Part shown: positions 1 through 7,964 of the stretch, piece after piece
How positions within the stretch are numbered: position 1 is the stretch's first letter
Layout: each line of letters starts with the position of its first letter
Notes under the pieces: generated by a model
Databases searched by the model: none
Told to the model about the DNA's origin: nothing
The model's input: only the letters and a program-made list of their open reading frames with translations
Program-made: the position numbers and the translations under genes
IMG/VR virus record: IMGVR_UViG_3300028810_000013
Coordinates: 1-21,116 of that record
Source of the DNA: a virus
Strand: one strand, 5' to 3'
DNA length: 21,116 nt

Positions 1-274
1 TGGGGAGCGACGAGCGGATGAGAGCGGCGAAAGTCTCCCACTCGGCAAACTCGTCGAGGGGGATCGTCGGATCTTTGAGGAGCGCGAACGAGGCTTGGAA
101 CTCCGTCACCTTCTCGCCCTTGTGCGTCGTGCTTCCGCCGCCTGAGCCGTCGGGTTCCTTGACGTCCCACTTCTCGTTTCGGTCGTGACCGGAAAGCGTG
201 ACGATGCCGGGCGACTTGCGGCCAGCAAGCTCGATGACGTCGTAGAGCCCGGGGTGATCGACGGGGTTAGGCAT
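1..274 (-). CDS. Tail-region protein of unknown function, N-terminal part (runs off the window)
   Basis: Only the first 91 codons are present; the gene continues past base 1. The ATG at 274-272 overlaps the tape measure stop as TAATG, so it is probably translated by coupling to that gene. The visible part begins MPNPVDHPGLYDVIELAGRK and goes on with short beta-prone stretches and a Gly/Ser-rich loop near residues 45-50. It has no signal peptide or membrane segment. A gene directly after the tape measure of a contractile-tailed phage usually encodes a tail-hub, LysM-type or baseplate protein, so a tail-tip or baseplate role is inferred from position alone. I do not recognise the family. Confidence 0.75.
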   Translation of the reverse strand, partial: MPNPVDHPGLYDVIELAGRKSPGIVTLSGHDRNEKWDVKEPDGSGGGSTTHKGEKVTEFQASFALLKDPTIPLDEFAEWETFAALIRSSLP

Positions 275-2220
275 TACGCCGGCACCTCCCCGCCGCCGAT
301 CGAGACGCCCTCACCCTCGAGCCACTTCGTGATCTGATCGATGAAATCGTGGGCTTGCTCTTCGCCGTTCTCGCCCTGCACGATGACCTGGCCGATCGAC
401 AGCGAGAGCCCGCCGCCGGCGCGAGACCCGCCCGCACCGGCGGAGGCAGGGGGGGCGACCATGGCCGCGAGCGACCCTTGCGCCGCATCCGCGCCGTCCT
501 CGACACCTTCGGAGAACCCGGCCGCGGTGTTGCTTCCGATGTCGGCGAACACGGCGGAGGGGGACGCGATGCCGAGCAGCTTCTTCGCGCCGTCGATCGC
601 GCCGTTGACGACGCCCGCCATCGCGTCATAGACGGCCGCCCCCGCACCCGTGATCCCCTTGACGAGGCCTTCGACCATCTGACGGCCGATGTCGACGAAC
701 CCGACGACGACCTGGCCGAGCCCCTTGACGAGAGCCACGCCGACAGCGATCGCGACTTCGATGATCTTGTAGAGCGCGAACCCGAGGGCTCCGATAGCCG
801 CAATGAGCGCGAGGAAGTTGACGACAACGAGCGCCACGGCGACCGCCAACGTTCCGCCAATGATCGCGGCCCCAATGAGCAACGCCGTGCCGAGCGCCTT
901 GATCGCGCCGGAGTAAGGTTTCAGCGCGATGTATGCCTTGAGCGCGAGGATCTCGGCGTAGAGGAACATGCGCTCGATCGCCGGAATGACGCCTGTCGCG
1001 CCGTCGACGAGCGGCTGAAACAGCGCCTCAAAGAGGAACTTGAGCGCCCTGCCGCTTTCGGTAGAGGCGTCGAAGAGAGCGCCGAGTGTTTGGATCCCCT
1101 CGAGCAGCGGATCGATCTTGAGCCCGCCGAACGTAGCCGCGATGTTCTCGCTGAACCGCTTCGACTGGAAATCGAGCGACAGCATCTGAGCCTGAAAGTC
1201 GGGCCCGAACTTCAGTTTCGCCGCTTTGACTGCCGCGGTTTCGAGCGCGGTCGATAGCGCTTTGCCGCGAAGCCCCGCGTCGGCGAGGCCCTTGGCCATA
1301 CCCATCAGTTCTTCGCGCGTGCTCGGAACGATCGTGCCCAGCCGGTCGATGGTCGCCGCGAGCTCGGCTCCGCCTTCGGAGCTCCGAGCAATGCCATCCA
1401 TCAAGAGACCTTGCGTGCGGTTCGCGTCGGCGAGGCTCACGCCCCACTTCGTGATCCCGACGGCGGCAATGAATGCGGCCGAGGCGATGGCCACGATGGC
1501 GACGGCGATCGCGAGGTACGGGCCCGCCGTCCCCATGGCGACGCGGAGCTTCGAGAAACCCGTAGCGACGCCGAGGATCTTCTGGCCGGCAATGCCCGCG
1601 GGACCGCCGAGCTTGCCGAATGCCTCGGCCATCTCGTTGACCTTCCCGGTACCGGACGCCGCGAGCTGCGCCTTCGCTGCCTTGTCCGCGGCCGCCTTCA
1701 CATTGCCGAGTCCCTTATTGAGATCGGCGTGCTTGGCCGTCGCTGTCGCGGCCTTCGAATTGAGCACGTCTAGCGCAGCGGCCTCGGACTTGAGCGCGGC
1801 CGCGGCCGCGTTCGATCTGCCAACGGCTTCGTCTTGTCGCTGAGCGAAGGCCCAGATCTGCTTCTCGGCGCGCGCGATGCTCTTCGCGTCACCGACGTCG
1901 AGCGCCGCTTGCAGCTTGCCCGTGAGCTCCGTAGCTCGAGCGCCGAGCTGCTCGACCATCTTGGCCGCCTTGTCGGCCGCCGCTTCCGTCGCCGCGTACG
2001 ACTTCTCGCCGGCGGCTACCGCATCGTTCGCATGCTTCGCCGCTTCCGCCGCGTCCTCGAGCGCGGAGGTCGTTGCCTTCGTCGCCGACTCGAAGTCCTT
2101 CGCGGTCGCGCCGGCGGCGAGCATTCGATCACCGAGCGTGGCGACGGTCGCGACGGCGCTGTCGCCGCCGCTGAACTTCGCTGCGAGCTCGATGAGAAAT
2201 TGCGTACGGTCGTCGGCCAT
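274..2220 (-). CDS. Tail tape measure protein
   Basis: A 648-residue protein that would set tail length and be extruded during DNA injection. Residues 30-190 are an Ala/Lys/Glu-rich, heptad-like helical region. Hydrophobic segments lie at about 235-258 and 443-500. Near the C-terminus is the motif LLGIASPSAVFADIG (548-562) followed by NTAAGFSEG, which is typical of tape measure proteins. By the usual rule of about 0.15 nm per residue it predicts a tail near 97 nm. It starts 4 bases after the frameshifted chaperone extension ends, the classic position for a tape measure gene. Only a weak Shine-Dalgarno (GTGAG) precedes the ATG. Confidence is high from length, composition, motif and neighbours together. 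Confidence 0.93.
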   Translation of the reverse strand: MADDRTQFLIELAAKFSGGDSAVATVATLGDRMLAAGATAKDFESATKATTSALEDAAEAAKHANDAVAAGEKSYAATEAAADKAAKMVEQLGARATELTGKLQAALDVGDAKSIARAEKQIWAFAQRQDEAVGRSNAAAAALKSEAAALDVLNSKAATATAKHADLNKGLGNVKAAADKAAKAQLAASGTGKVNEMAEAFGKLGGPAGIAGQKILGVATGFSKLRVAMGTAGPYLAIAVAIVAIASAAFIAAVGITKWGVSLADANRTQGLLMDGIARSSEGGAELAATIDRLGTIVPSTREELMGMAKGLADAGLRGKALSTALETAAVKAAKLKFGPDFQAQMLSLDFQSKRFSENIAATFGGLKIDPLLEGIQTLGALFDASTESGRALKFLFEALFQPLVDGATGVIPAIERMFLYAEILALKAYIALKPYSGAIKALGTALLIGAAIIGGTLAVAVALVVVNFLALIAAIGALGFALYKIIEVAIAVGVALVKGLGQVVVGFVDIGRQMVEGLVKGITGAGAAVYDAMAGVVNGAIDGAKKLLGIASPSAVFADIGSNTAAGFSEGVEDGADAAQGSLAAMVAPPASAGAGGSRAGGGLSLSIGQVIVQGENGEEQAHDFIDQITKWLEGEGVSIGGGEVPA

Positions 2221-2224
2221 GATC

Positions 2225-2811
2225 TCACTTCTTCGGCATCAGAGCGACGCGGAGCCGACAGACGGCTTCCGCAAAAACAATGAGCCCAGCCTTCGCGTCG
2301 TCCGACCTCATCTCCTCGGGCACTAGTTCCAAAAAGCAATCAGCGAGCGCGTAATGATTCCCTTGCGCCTGTTCGACGCGCTCGCTCAGTCTTTTCCCTT
2401 CGCCTCCCCGAGCCGAACCGCCTCGGCGATCGCGTTGTCGTGAATCGATGGCCACTCGGTTTTCATTCGCGCGTAGGTTTCTTTATCCGCGGGATAGACG
2501 ATGCAGCACTCCGCGAGCTCGTCGGCCGCATCGCCCATTGCGAGCGTGTCGACGGTTCCGTTCTGCTTCCGTGCCTTGCGCGCCTTGTGCCGGTACCGCT
2601 TGAAGTAGTCCTCCGCTGGCGTCTTGACGACAACGACTGTCGGCAATCCCTGCACGAAGGACGACGTTTCGAGCACGCTCACGCGGTCGTCGCCGAACTC
2701 GACCTCGAGCTTGTCGACCTCGACGATGTCCTTTTCGTACTGCTCTCGACGCGCCTTCGCGATCCCCTCTTTTCGCGCCGCGCGCCGTACTTCGATCTCT
2801 TCGATGCTCAT
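2225..2811 (-). CDS. Tail assembly chaperone, -1 frameshifted long product
   Basis: This is a joined product: 2811-2392 in the first frame, then a -1 slip and reading on to the TGA at 2227-2225, giving about 195 residues (140 plus 55). The second part begins RLSERVEQAQGNHYALADCF and ends RVALMPKK. It has no start codon or Shine-Dalgarno suited to independent translation, and its open frame fills the gap between the chaperone stop and the tape measure start. This matches lambda G/GT and the equivalent pair in Mu-like and P2-like phages, where the extension contacts the tail tube protein. Slippery site and downstream stem are both visible (see the separate entry at 2342-2398). Confidence 0.82.
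2342..2398 (-). promoter_or_regulatory. Programmed -1 ribosomal frameshift signal
   Basis: On the minus strand the heptamer GGGAAAA (2398-2392) is in the exact phase X XXY YYZ (codons AAG GGA AAA). A spacer of 5 bases, GACTG, follows. Then comes a perfect 11-bp inverted repeat: AGCGAGCGCGT (2386-2376), a 23-base loop (2375-2353), and ACGCGCTCGCT (2352-2342). The zero-frame stop overlaps the base of the stem. Slippery heptamer, short spacer and stable stem are the three standard parts of a bacterial -1 frameshift site. The site joins the two chaperone frames. Confidence 0.88.
2386..2811 (-). CDS. Tail assembly chaperone, short (unshifted) product
   Basis: A 141-residue, highly charged protein between tail tube and tape measure, where contractile and lambda-like phages keep the chaperone that coats the tape measure before the tube polymerises. 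Residues 1-45 are a charged helix. A central mixed region contains VSVLETSSFVQGLPTVVVVK, and the C-terminal part is again helical. The ATG at 2811 has an AAAGG Shine-Dalgarno about 6 bases upstream. The last sense codons carry an in-phase G GGA AAA slippery heptamer just before the TGA stop, as in lambda gpG. The function is inferred from position and from the frameshift arrangement; the sequence alone would be unassigned. Confidence 0.85.
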   Translation of the reverse strand: MSIEEIEVRRAARKEGIAKARREQYEKDIVEVDKLEVEFGDDRVSVLETSSFVQGLPTVVVVKTPAEDYFKRYRHKARKARKQNGTVDTLAMGDAADELAECCIVYPADKETYARMKTEWPSIHDNAIAEAVRLGEAKGKD

Positions 2812-2837
2812 ACGAAACCTTTCCCGCGGGTGACTGC

Positions 2838-3308
2838 TCAGAGCAGCACGACCCCGTCGTCTTCTTCGAAGTGCGTGATGCTGAGAGGGATCTCGATCTT
2901 CTGAGCGTCGGGCCCCTCCGCTGCGTCGAGCGTGCGACCGACGACGCGAGCGCCGACGATCTTGAACTTGTGGATCTCCGAGTCGCCCGGCGGCGAAAAG
3001 GTGACCATGACGTCGAATGCGACGAGAGAGATCTTCTTGTTCACCGAGGCGAGCGCCGTGCGGTGAGCTCGCCAGCCGCCGAGGTAGAACGTGATCGACG
3101 CATCGCTCTCGAGCTCGCCGACGGTGCGCGCGAGAATGCGCCCGCCGCTCGTGCCTTTCTTGACGCCGACGGTGACCTTGTCGCTCAGCTTGAAACCGGC
3201 GTAGTCGTTCGTCTTGATCGTCTGACCGCCGTAGAGGGCGATCGTCGTCTTGACGTCCGCGTAGCTCGGCTCGAAGCCTTGAATGGTCGGATACTCTTGC
3301 TCAGCCAT
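2838..3308 (-). CDS. Tail tube protein
   Basis: A 156-residue, mostly beta-prone protein directly downstream of the sheath gene, the normal position of the tube protein in contractile-tailed phages. It would form the inner tube through which DNA passes. The sequence starts MAEQEYPTIQGFEPSYADVK and has no membrane segment or signal peptide. Alternating hydrophobic patterns such as ITFYLGGWRAHRTALASVN and VAFDVMVTFSPPGDSEIHKF fit the tube beta-sandwich. The ATG at 3308 has a GAGGTGAG Shine-Dalgarno 5 bases upstream; 19 bases separate it from the sheath stop. The call rests mainly on gene order, size and fold pattern. Confidence 0.83.
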   Translation of the reverse strand: MAEQEYPTIQGFEPSYADVKTTIALYGGQTIKTNDYAGFKLSDKVTVGVKKGTSGGRILARTVGELESDASITFYLGGWRAHRTALASVNKKISLVAFDVMVTFSPPGDSEIHKFKIVGARVVGRTLDAAEGPDAQKIEIPLSITHFEEDDGVVLL

Positions 3309-3327
3309 GGTCGCTCACCTCGGCCGG

Positions 3328-5286
3328 TCAACCGGCGGTCTGAACACGCACGCGCGTGCTGATCTTCTCGATCGTTCCCTTGAGCCGTAGATCCACGGTC
3401 CCGGTCAGCTCGGCGTCCGGAATGTTGAGGATGTCGTCGCGGCTCGCACTCCAGCTGACATCGCTGGCGCGTTTCCCCTCGCGCTTATTCTGCAAGAGGG
3501 CGATCTTGAGCGCGGAATTGATCCGGCCCTCGATCTCGCTGAGGCTGTCCTCCGTCGCCGTCCCGTCGTCGTTGAGCTCGAGGTCGACGCCGATCACGAG
3601 CTCGGTCTCGGCCTGAGCGACGTTGCATGCGATGTTCGCCACGTGCATGTTTTGCGTGCGCGAAAGTAGCGAGCCGTCGTCGGCGCGCGTGAGCGAGAGA
3701 GCGATGTAGGTGCCCCCGCCGTTCGAATAGGTGCGGAAGCACGTGAACCGTCCGAGGAGCAAGCCGCCGTCGGTGCGCTCGTCGTGCTCGGTCTTTACGC
3801 CGCGCTTCTCGAGGTACCAGCCAGGGAGCGCGCCGAGGTCCTTGCGGAACGTCGCAACCTGCACGTCATGCTGATACTCGACGATCGACGCAGCCCACGC
3901 CGGGGAGCGTCGCAAAAACCAATGCGTGATCGGAGACTCCTTGTAAGCGCGCCCGCCGGCCATGTCGATGCGCGGGGCGCTGTCGATGTCCTCGAACTCG
4001 TCCTCGATGTCGGCAACCCAATCGGCGTCGCTCTCGCCGGCGGTGATCGTCGCGTTGTACGATCCGATCACCTCGGCGGTGAGGTCCTGTGTGTCGAGCG
4101 TGAGAACGGTCGCGGTCACGGCCGTGATGAGCTTGTCCGCGAAGTTGTTCGTCGAGGTCCCGGCGACGGTGATGAGGTCCCCGACCGCGAAGCCGTCGGC
4201 GAGCCACGAACCGCCCGAGCGAGTGATCGTGTCGGCGGTCGCGCCGACTTCGGCGAAGGTGAGCGCGTGCGAACCGGTGATCACGACGCCCGATGCCGGC
4301 CCCTCAGCGACGAGATCTTGGGTGTCGAGCGTGAGCACTGTCGCGGTCACGGCGGTGATCTTCGCGTTGGTGAAGTTGTTCGACAGCGATCCGGAGACGT
4401 CGACAGCCATCCCCACGGCGAACCCGTCCGACACGAACGAACCGGCGGACCGCGTAATCGTGTCTCCGGTACCGCCGACCTCGGCGAAGGTGATCGTCGG
4501 GGTGCCGGTCATGCGCACACGGACGCGGGACATCGTCGCTTGAAACGTGCGATCGCGCACCGACACGCGAGCGAGTGAGCACCGGTCGTCCGCCGTGGCG
4601 TAGCTGTTGATCTGGGTGAGCACTGAGCTCGCGAGCGCGAAGGTGGAGATGTTGCCGATCACGAGCCAGTTGCGGGACTGCTTTTGCTGATCCTTGAGCG
4701 CGGTCTTCGCGGCGGCGATCCCGTCCGAGTCCCACATCGGACCGGTCGTGCTGAATCGAAGCACGGTATCGCCGGTCGTGAGCGAACCGGCACCGAGGCC
4801 GAGCTCTAGCCCGAGATAAGGGATGACGTAGCTCGTCGCCGTTCCGACTCGGATCGTCTTCGGATCGGAGAAACCACCGTCGAGCACGAGTCCCAAAAGG
4901 ATCTGATCGGTGCCGACGACGCCACCGCGGATCACGGTGACGATGCCGTCGACCTCTTCGAGCGCGCCGGCGGCGCCGACGGAAACGCTCACCACCGAGG
5001 TGTTCGTGTTGCCCGAGGCGTCCACCCGGCCGACGGTGCCGGGCGTGGCAATCGGGATGCCGCAGAAGATGACCGGCTTCTTCGTCTCGTCGAAGTGCAG
5101 CCCGCAATAGTCCACGGCCGGCGCGTAGTCGTGTTGCTCGAGCAGCGCGCTCGTCGACGAGAAAACGCGCGGCACTGCGTCGGCGTTCTGCGAGACGCAC
5201 GCGATCACGGTGAGGACGTCAGTACCGGCGCCGCTCGCCCCGGCTTGCTGATCGAGTTGGACTGTCGCTCTCGGAAGTTCCGGCAT
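3328..5286 (-). CDS. Tail sheath protein with two inserted beta repeats
   Basis: A 652-residue contractile sheath subunit. The N-terminal third and the C-terminal third (from about residue 420: acidic patch, then ITHWFLRRSP, and a closing beta region ending RVRVQTAG) fit a sheath core like that of Mu gpL. Between them, residues 264-408 hold two copies of a repeat of 77 residues: TFAEVG..DTITR..GS at 266 and 343, and TATVLTLDTQDL at 314 and 391. A GAGGAG Shine-Dalgarno lies 6 bases before the ATG at 5286 and overlaps the previous stop. Its presence makes the particle a contractile-tailed (myovirus-type) virion. The repeats probably sit on the outer surface of the sheath (inference). Confidence 0.88.
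   Translation of the reverse strand: MPELPRATVQLDQQAGASGAGTDVLTVIACVSQNADAVPRVFSSTSALLEQHDYAPAVDYCGLHFDETKKPVIFCGIPIATPGTVGRVDASGNTNTSVVSVSVGAAGALEEVDGIVTVIRGGVVGTDQILLGLVLDGGFSDPKTIRVGTATSYVIPYLGLELGLGAGSLTTGDTVLRFSTTGPMWDSDGIAAAKTALKDQQKQSRNWLVIGNISTFALASSVLTQINSYATADDRCSLARVSVRDRTFQATMSRVRVRMTGTPTITFAEVGGTGDTITRSAGSFVSDGFAVGMAVDVSGSLSNNFTNAKITAVTATVLTLDTQDLVAEGPASGVVITGSHALTFAEVGATADTITRSGGSWLADGFAVGDLITVAGTSTNNFADKLITAVTATVLTLDTQDLTAEVIGSYNATITAGESDADWVADIEDEFEDIDSAPRIDMAGGRAYKESPITHWFLRRSPAWAASIVEYQHDVQVATFRKDLGALPGWYLEKRGVKTEHDERTDGGLLLGRFTCFRTYSNGGGTYIALSLTRADDGSLLSRTQNMHVANIACNVAQAETELVIGVDLELNDDGTATEDSLSEIEGRINSALKIALLQNKREGKRASDVSWSASRDDILNIPDAELTGTVDLRLKGTIEKISTRVRVQTAG
4072..4491 (-). 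repeat. Two tandem copies of a 77-codon repeat inside the sheath gene
   Basis: The coding repeat has a period of 231 bases (77 codons). Copy 1 covers about 4491-4261 and copy 2 about 4260-4072. The protein copies share TFAEVG, DTITRS.GS, DGFAVG, NNF, KITAV or LITAV, and TATVLTLDTQDL. DNA identity is clear at the repeat end (GTGTCGAGCGTGAG on the plus strand in both copies) but broken elsewhere, so the duplication is not recent. Similar short beta repeats recur in structural proteins of many phages. Confidence 0.85.
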
Positions 5287-5296
5287 GGTCGTCTCC

Positions 5297-5881
5297 TCAA
5301 CACGCTGTCTCGGCGTCCACGGGCGGAGTGCCCGCGGCGCCGGGTTCGTCGCTTGCTTTCGTCGTGCTCGTGACGGCCACGCCGCCGGGGCCGATCTTCA
5401 CCGTCGGCCGCGCTTCGCCCGCCCAAGTGCGGCGCTCGATCCCGCGGTCGATCGAGAGCTTGATCTCGTAAACCGCGCCGCCGAACACCGCGGAGCCGGC
5501 TGCGTCTTGGGGGGTCACGAAGCGGCCGGCGCCGTATTGAATGAAGTTCTTTCGGGCGCGCACGAGGTAGTCAAGCTCGGCGAGCACGTGACCGCGCACT
5601 TGATTGGCAAGCCGCGAGTGATCGCGCCAGCCAGCGTTCGAAACGTTCGAGCGCGCGTAGATCAGGATCTGCACGCCCTGCCAACACACGAGCGGCATGC
5701 GCGGGTTTGGGTGCGTGCCCTTCGGAGTCTCGAAGGTGTCTCCGTCGTCGTCGTACTGAACAACGATGCGATCGGTCGTCGAATAAAGGTCCTCGCTCGA
5801 CTCGGGCCCGAACACGACCGGGAAGGGAACGCCTTGCGCGGCGAGCGCAACCGCGAGCTGATCGGTGATCGCGGCGAGCAT
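5297..5881 (-). CDS. Putative tail terminator / neck protein
   Basis: A 194-residue protein beginning MLAAITDQLAVALAAQGVPF. An amphipathic N-terminal helix is followed by alternating beta and helix, and the last 30 residues are disordered (Thr/Ala/Gly/Pro). It lies between the gpG-like morphogenesis gene and the sheath, where Mu-like and other contractile phages keep the tail terminator or tail-completion protein that caps the tube. ATG 5881-5879 overlaps the upstream stop as TAATG, which decides this start against the longer open frame that continues back to 6409. The function is inferred from position and general fold only. Confidence 0.7.
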   Translation of the reverse strand: MLAAITDQLAVALAAQGVPFPVVFGPESSEDLYSTTDRIVVQYDDDGDTFETPKGTHPNPRMPLVCWQGVQILIYARSNVSNAGWRDHSRLANQVRGHVLAELDYLVRARKNFIQYGAGRFVTPQDAAGSAVFGGAVYEIKLSIDRGIERRTWAGEARPTVKIGPGGVAVTSTTKASDEPGAAGTPPVDAETAC

Positions 5882-6285
5882 TACCCGACCCCCTTGAGCT
5901 TGGCGTGGATTACCGCGTTCGTCGTCTCGCGGAGCGCCGCGACGTATTTGATGGGGAGCTTTCCGCGCGGGAAGATCGGGCGCTTGCCGAGTTGGAACTT
6001 TGCGTAGCGCGGGCCGAGCTGCGCGCGGAGACGCGTGCCCGTCGCGACGTAAGCGACGCCGCCGGCGAGCGCACCGGAGTCGCGAAGCGTGACGCGCTCC
6101 CCGTCTTCGCCCGGGGCCCATGCGTCGCCGTAAGCATTCTCGCTCGCGTTGAACGTCTCGCGCCCGAGCGCGGTGATCTTGCCCGCGGCCGCGGTCGCGA
6201 CCTTCGCGCCAACCGTCCGGGGGAGCTCGCGGATTGATCGCTCGAGCGCACGCAGTTTGCCGATGTCTCCGCGGAGGCCGCTCAT
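5881..6285 (-). CDS. Virion morphogenesis / tail-completion protein, Mu gpG or HK97 gp10-like
   Basis: A 134-residue protein: MSGLRGDIGKLRALERSIRE, a basic N-terminal helix, an Ala-rich helix, then GDAWAPGEDGERVTLRDSGA and ARYAKFQLGKRPIFPRGKLP-type segments. The order W.P..DG, then L..SG.L, then a F..G...FPRG-like block is typical of the Mu gpG / HK97 gp10 group that joins head and tail. The start at ATG 6285-6283 overlaps the previous stop by ATGA, which argues against the longer frame up to 6831. It sits between the gp36-like connector and the tail terminator candidate, as in Mu-like phages. Confidence 0.8.
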   Translation of the reverse strand: MSGLRGDIGKLRALERSIRELPRTVGAKVATAAAGKITALGRETFNASENAYGDAWAPGEDGERVTLRDSGALAGGVAYVATGTRLRAQLGPRYAKFQLGKRPIFPRGKLPIKYVAALRETTNAVIHAKLKGVG

Positions 6286-6911
6286 GGGAGCGTCCCTCCC
6301 CGCGATCCCGAGGGCACGCTTTCGGAATAGGAGAGGTTCGTGCTTCGGGTCGCAGTCGCGTCGCGAAGCGGAAGCCCCGCGCCGATGCGCTTGAATTGAG
6401 CGAGCGCACCGACCTCCATCTCGTTCATGCTCTCGCTCGACTGCCCACGAATGAGCAGAAGCTTCTTCGCGGCCAGCTCGGCGACGAGCGCGCGGATCTC
6501 GACCGGCACCGGCACGGTTAGAGGGACAGCGTGCGCGGGCAAGCAACGATCGGCGAAGCGGGAATAGCGCTCGATCGTCTCGTCGACGGGAAGCGGCGTG
6601 GCGACGTAGACAGAGGTGCCGTTCGTCGTGAGGTCGATCGCCGCGCCGCTCGAAGTCGCTGCGACCTTGAACAGCGAATCGCTCACGCGGATCGCGTAGT
6701 ACGTTGTGCCGGAGATGATCGGCGAAGGGAGTGAGCCACTGCCCTCGACGCGAAAGACGAGCTCGACGTCGGTCTCGAAGCCGTGACCGTCGAGCTCGAA
6801 GGTGTCGCTCCACGAGAGCACCGACGCGCATCGTCGCCCCGGGTTCGCGAGCAGCCCGCGAGGGAGCCCGTACCGGTACAGATCAGCGCGCGTGGCGTAG
6901 AGGTTCGGCAT
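6282..6911 (-). CDS. gp36-like (DUF1320) head-tail connector with inserted beta domain
   Basis: A 209-residue protein. Residues 1-25 (MPNLYATRADLYRYGLPRG...) and 105-180 (PVDETIERYSRFADRCLPAH, then a long helix EIRALVAELAAKKLLLIRGQ) match the two halves of the Mu gp36-like adaptor that docks under the portal. Residues about 31-104 are an extra beta-rich segment with LPSPIISGTTYYAIRVSDSL and AIDLTTNGTS, which resembles a short repeat common in phage fibre and decoration proteins. The ATG at 6911 has an AAGG Shine-Dalgarno 5 bases away. The domain split is seen in the sequence; the docking role is known for the family. Confidence 0.8.
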   Translation of the reverse strand: MPNLYATRADLYRYGLPRGLLANPGRRCASVLSWSDTFELDGHGFETDVELVFRVEGSGSLPSPIISGTTYYAIRVSDSLFKVAATSSGAAIDLTTNGTSVYVATPLPVDETIERYSRFADRCLPAHAVPLTVPVPVEIRALVAELAAKKLLLIRGQSSESMNEMEVGALAQFKRIGAGLPLRDATATRSTNLSYSESVPSGSRGGTLP

Positions 6912-6928
6912 GACCCTTCACGCCCCAA

Positions 6929-6962
6929 AGCCCCGGCCCCAATGCGAACGGGGTGCGGGGCT
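6929..6962 (-). terminator. GC-rich hairpin between capsid and connector genes (possible weak terminator or mRNA end)
   Basis: AGCCCCG (6929-6935) pairs with CGGGGCT (6956-6962), and inside that CCCC pairs with GGGG around a short loop. Reading leftward only a short TTT follows, so it is not a good intrinsic terminator. A stable hairpin just after a major capsid gene often serves as a partial terminator or RNA-processing stop that keeps capsid mRNA abundant. That use is inferred. Confidence 0.4.
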
Positions 6963-6986
6963 GGGAACTGTTACGCGCTATGCGTA

Positions 6987-7931
6987 TTAGGGCGCGGTGC
7001 CGGCCCAACGCTGAATGCACTGCGGAAGTGCGAGCGCGCCATTGCCGCGAAGGATGTACGCAATGCCGACCTTGAGCGTCGACTTGTAAAGAGCGTCCGT
7101 CTTGTCTTGCCGGATCTCTTCGGGCGAGCCCTCGTCTTGCGTGACCCAAGGTTTCATCCCCGGCTTGTTCAGCGCGAGCGGGTACCACTGATCGTCGTCG
7201 GTGAACTCGTCGCAAGGGATCGGGATCACCGTGCCCTTGTAGATGTTGTTGACCGAGCCGAACGCCGAGCCGACCGCTTCGATGATGAGATCCTTCTCGA
7301 GAATGCCGCGCCAGAGTTCGGTCTTCGCCGTCGCGTGCAAAACGTGCGTCATGCGGAGTCCGAGCGATCTGCCGTTCGGCGCCTTGATAAGGCTGAAGTT
7401 CGTCATCGCTTCCGCGAGGTTGTTGACGGTGGGATCCGTGCCGGCGCCGGTGACGTCGTTGTCGAACGTGCCCGCGGCCGAGTCGAAGATGTTGACCGGG
7501 TGATCCGCCGCGAAAAAGTTCTTCGTGTCCCAGCACGCGGGGTTGTCTTCGAGCTGGCCAGCAATGATCTCGTTGAGCAGCGACTTCGCCGCCGTCGCCA
7601 TCGCCGCGGGCTCCGCGCCCCAGCCGATGAAATCGGGCGCCTCGACGATGCTGGCGAGCTCGGCGACGCCGTCTTGCCAGGTCTTCGGAACCATCGAGAT
7701 GCTCTTCTCGAAGAGCGAGCGGTACTTCAGATCGCCGAGGAACTCCTTGTAGCCGGCCGCCGTGACCGGGATCGGCCACGTGGTTTTGAGCGCGCGAGAC
7801 GCCTTGTAGAGGCCGAACTCTTTTGCCCACTCCCGAGCCGGCTCTTGAACGAGCGCCGCGGCGAAGTCCTGAGCGAACTCTTCGAGCGCACGTTGCGCGT
7901 CCTGAGATACGAGATTGAATTCGGAACCCAT
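6987..7931 (-). CDS. Major capsid protein, Mu gpT-like
   Basis: A 314-residue protein with the features of Mu-type major head subunits: an N-terminal helix (RALEEFAQDFAAALVQEP), a central stretch LGDLKYRSLFEKSISMVPKT, then LNEIIAGQLEDNPACWDTKN and FFAADHPVN, a substrate-like loop seen in this family. The C-terminal part is beta-rich and ends QRWAGTAP. It would form the icosahedral shell. An AAGGAG Shine-Dalgarno 9 bases before the ATG is one of the strongest in the window, which suits a highly expressed structural protein. It follows the protease/scaffold and decoration genes, the expected order. Confidence 0.9.
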   Translation of the reverse strand: MGSEFNLVSQDAQRALEEFAQDFAAALVQEPAREWAKEFGLYKASRALKTTWPIPVTAAGYKEFLGDLKYRSLFEKSISMVPKTWQDGVAELASIVEAPDFIGWGAEPAAMATAAKSLLNEIIAGQLEDNPACWDTKNFFAADHPVNIFDSAAGTFDNDVTGAGTDPTVNNLAEAMTNFSLIKAPNGRSLGLRMTHVLHATAKTELWRGILEKDLIIEAVGSAFGSVNNIYKGTVIPIPCDEFTDDDQWYPLALNKPGMKPWVTQDEGSPEEIRQDKTDALYKSTLKVGIAYILRGNGALALPQCIQRWAGTAP

Positions 7932-7964
7932 GAGCGATTTCTCCTTGTTCTCTCGTCAGTCGAA

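Noticed and set aside
5882-6409. Upstream extension of the tail-terminator frame
   Set aside because: It covers the gpG-like gene in another frame; the TAATG junction at 5883-5879 sets the real start.
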